Shown here: positions 62,765-64,000 of the stretch, in pieces
Layout: each line of letters begins with the position of its first letter
Numbering within the stretch: position 1 is the stretch's first letter
Assembly (NCBI GenBank): GCA_023663185.1
Contig: JAMPHY010000003.1
Coordinates: 124,001-188,000 of the forward strand
DNA: 64,000 bases
Direction of reading: 5' to 3'
From: Clostridiales bacterium
GTDB taxonomy: Bacteria; Bacillota; Clostridia; Lachnospirales; Lachnospiraceae
Notes under the pieces: generated by a model
The model's database searches: none
Seen by the model: the letters and a program-made list of their open reading frames with translations, nothing else
What the model was told of the DNA's origin: nothing
Translations under genes and position numbers: made by a program

Positions 62765-64000
62765 TCAATATGTATGACAGGTAAAATATACCAGTTGATA
62801 TTCTTTGGCAATCGCGCCAAGAAGTTTAATAGCTCCTTTCATTTTATCATCATCGAGATTGACAAATGGATCGTCGAAAATAATGAAGGGCTTTTCTCCT
62901 TCATACATCGCGTCTATCAAAGCCATGCGCATACAGATACCAACCATATCTTTATAGCCCGTACTTAAGAAATCCGTTTTTCTCGGCATTCCTTGTTCCA
63001 TGACGGACATATCCAAGTTCGCGTCAAGCTGGTAGTTTAACGCCTCTATCCCCGATAAAATGCTGAAATATTTATCAAATCCGTCTTTTATGGGCTTCGT
63101 GTATCTTGCCGTCAGCGAGATTTTAGCCTGCTCAAGATATATTTTCGTCTTTTTCAAAATATTCAGCTTCTTTTCATTAGCCGCATATTGCTCAAGCAGT
63201 TCCGCAAGCTCTCTTTCCAAGTCCGCAATACCGTCCCTCTTCTCTTGAAGCTCTTCAAGCCTGCGCTCATAGGATAGTATACCGTTATGGTTCTTCTCAA
63301 GTTCTTCCGAAATCGCGCTAAGACGTTCTTCAATCTCAGTCAGGGAAGCTGTGTCCTCTTTTTCTTCTGTATTCTTGAGCTTTTCGATGTCGGCATTCTT
63401 TTCTTCAAATTCCCTTTTTAACTCCGCTGCGCGACTGTACTCTCTCAATGCACTGTTATATTCACGCAGCGCATTGCTGATATTTTGAAGCTGGGCGTGC
63501 ATATCCTGCTCCGGCTCCATTTCCAAGCCGCATATAAATTCTTTGATACTCTCCGTGTTCCTTATATATTCGCCATACGCCGTCTCATATTTCCCGCGCT
63601 TTTCTTTAAGCCGCTTATAGTCCGCCGCGGCGTTTTCAAGCTTGTGCAGGGCGTTGATGTAGTGGGGGATAGTGTCGGCGCTGTTTGGTAGGCTGGTTGT
63701 GTGTCGCAGCGTTAATACGCCTTCTGCGCTTTTCCCGGAGTCTAAGCCAGAGTCAAATCCATATCCATGCAAGAAGTCCTCTATATCACCGCATATCTCA
63801 TCATACTGCCTGAGCATATTTTCGGTTTCTATATTTTGCGACTTTTTTCTTAAAATCTCATATTGTCTGATACCCTCGCCCAGCCTGTATAAATTATCGG
63901 CAACGCTTAGTTCGTCATATTCAACGCCGTATTTTTCACAAAACTGCCGTATCTCGTTCTCGGTATCGAAGATGAACTTCTCGTCGTCCGCTATTGCGCT
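62765..64000 (-). CDS. SbcC/YhaN-like ATPase, N-terminus cut by window edge
   Basis: The frame is open to base 64000, so at least 411 residues, and the start lies outside. The visible part is a long coiled coil (ENADIEKLKNTEEKEDTASL, LERELAELLEQYAANEKKL, in part), followed by the C-terminal ATPase lobe: FLSTGYKDMVGICMRMALIDA (signature) and PFIIFDDPFVNLDD (Walker B, D-loop), ending YFTCHTY. Such proteins (SbcC, YhaN) tether or process DNA ends, with an SbcD-type nuclease partner that may lie upstream beyond the window. Confidence 0.85.
   Translation of the reverse strand, partial: SAIADDEKFIFDTENEIRQFCEKYGVEYDELSVADNLYRLGEGIRQYEILRKKSQNIETENMLRQYDEICGDIEDFLHGYGFDSGLDSGKSAEGVLTLRHTTSLPNSADTIPHYINALHKLENAAADYKRLKEKRGKYETAYGEYIRNTESIKEFICGLEMEPEQDMHAQLQNISNALREYNSALREYSRAAELKREFEEKNADIEKLKNTEEKEDTASLTEIEERLSAISEELEKNHNGILSYERRLEELQEKRDGIADLERELAELLEQYAANEKKLNILKKTKIYLEQAKISLTARYTKPIKDGFDKYFSILSGIEALNYQLDANLDMSVMEQGMPRKTDFLSTGYKDMVGICMRMALIDAMYEGEKPFIIFDDPFVNLDDDKMKGAIKLLGAIAKEYQLVYFTCHTY

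Overview
The window looks like a chromosomal segment of a spore-forming, low-GC Clostridium-type Firmicute, most likely a Lachnospiraceae gut anaerobe. The grounds are sigma-K, SpoIIP and the GPR spore protease next to lepA-hemW and rpsT, a type IV pilus/competence gene set, NADP-type glutamate dehydrogenase, a DUF5688 protein, and many AGGAGG ribosome sites with occasional TTG starts. Almost every gene lies on the minus strand; only rpsT and a PurF-like gene are on the plus strand.

Regions. (1) 1-13.5 kb is an AT-rich glycan/surface-polymer island: two family-2 glycosyltransferases, a sulfatase-fold protein, two TylF-type and one FkbM-type methyltransferase, LicD, a cytidylyltransferase-oxidoreductase fusion and a TagF-like glycerophosphotransferase with a C-terminal propeller-like half. 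(2) 13.5-20.4 kb encodes secreted or anchored surface proteins, a glycerophosphodiesterase, and a RiPP-like pair: a radical SAM/SPASM/TPR enzyme and a substrate ending in six 13-residue CX3D repeats. Three sigma-28-like promoters and two paralogous small-RNA-like units are interspersed in regions 1 and 2. (3) 20.4-29.3 kb holds an AAA/PD-(D/E)XK protein and then pilB, dprA, comM/yifB, pilT and a degenerate HD-GYP protein, a natural-transformation set. (4) 29.3-38.4 kb is the conserved sporulation/translation block sigK, hemW, lepA, spoIIP, gpr, rpsT, interrupted by a broken Rpn-family gene, a tiny transcription unit and an acetyltransferase. (5) 38.4-43.8 kb has a PurF homologue without the catalytic Cys, a two-gene SUF-like Fe-S system and a YtrA-regulated ABC transporter. 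(6) 43.8-46.5 kb is a toxin-antitoxin island: HicAB, a PBECR4-like nuclease preceded by promoter, structured tandem repeats and terminator (type III TA layout), and PIN/AbrB, with duplicated terminators at module borders. (7) 46.5-61.6 kb has gdhA, an SH3b protein, tRNA-Arg, efp and an unusual Opp peptide transporter. (8) 61.7-64 kb has a small protein, a second broken Rpn gene and the C-terminal part of an SbcC/YhaN-like ATPase.

Two systems stand out. One is the CX3D-repeat substrate with its radical SAM enzyme (15.9-18.1 kb), which resembles thioether-forming ranthipeptide systems but has a long chagasin-like leader domain. The other is the repeat-RNA/terminator/nuclease unit at 44.7-45.3 kb, which has the architecture of a type III toxin-antitoxin system with a toxin that does not look like ToxN, CptN or TenpN. 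A family of long, nearly perfect palindromes just after stop codons (26.9, 35.4, 48.1, 50.2 kb) is also unexplained.
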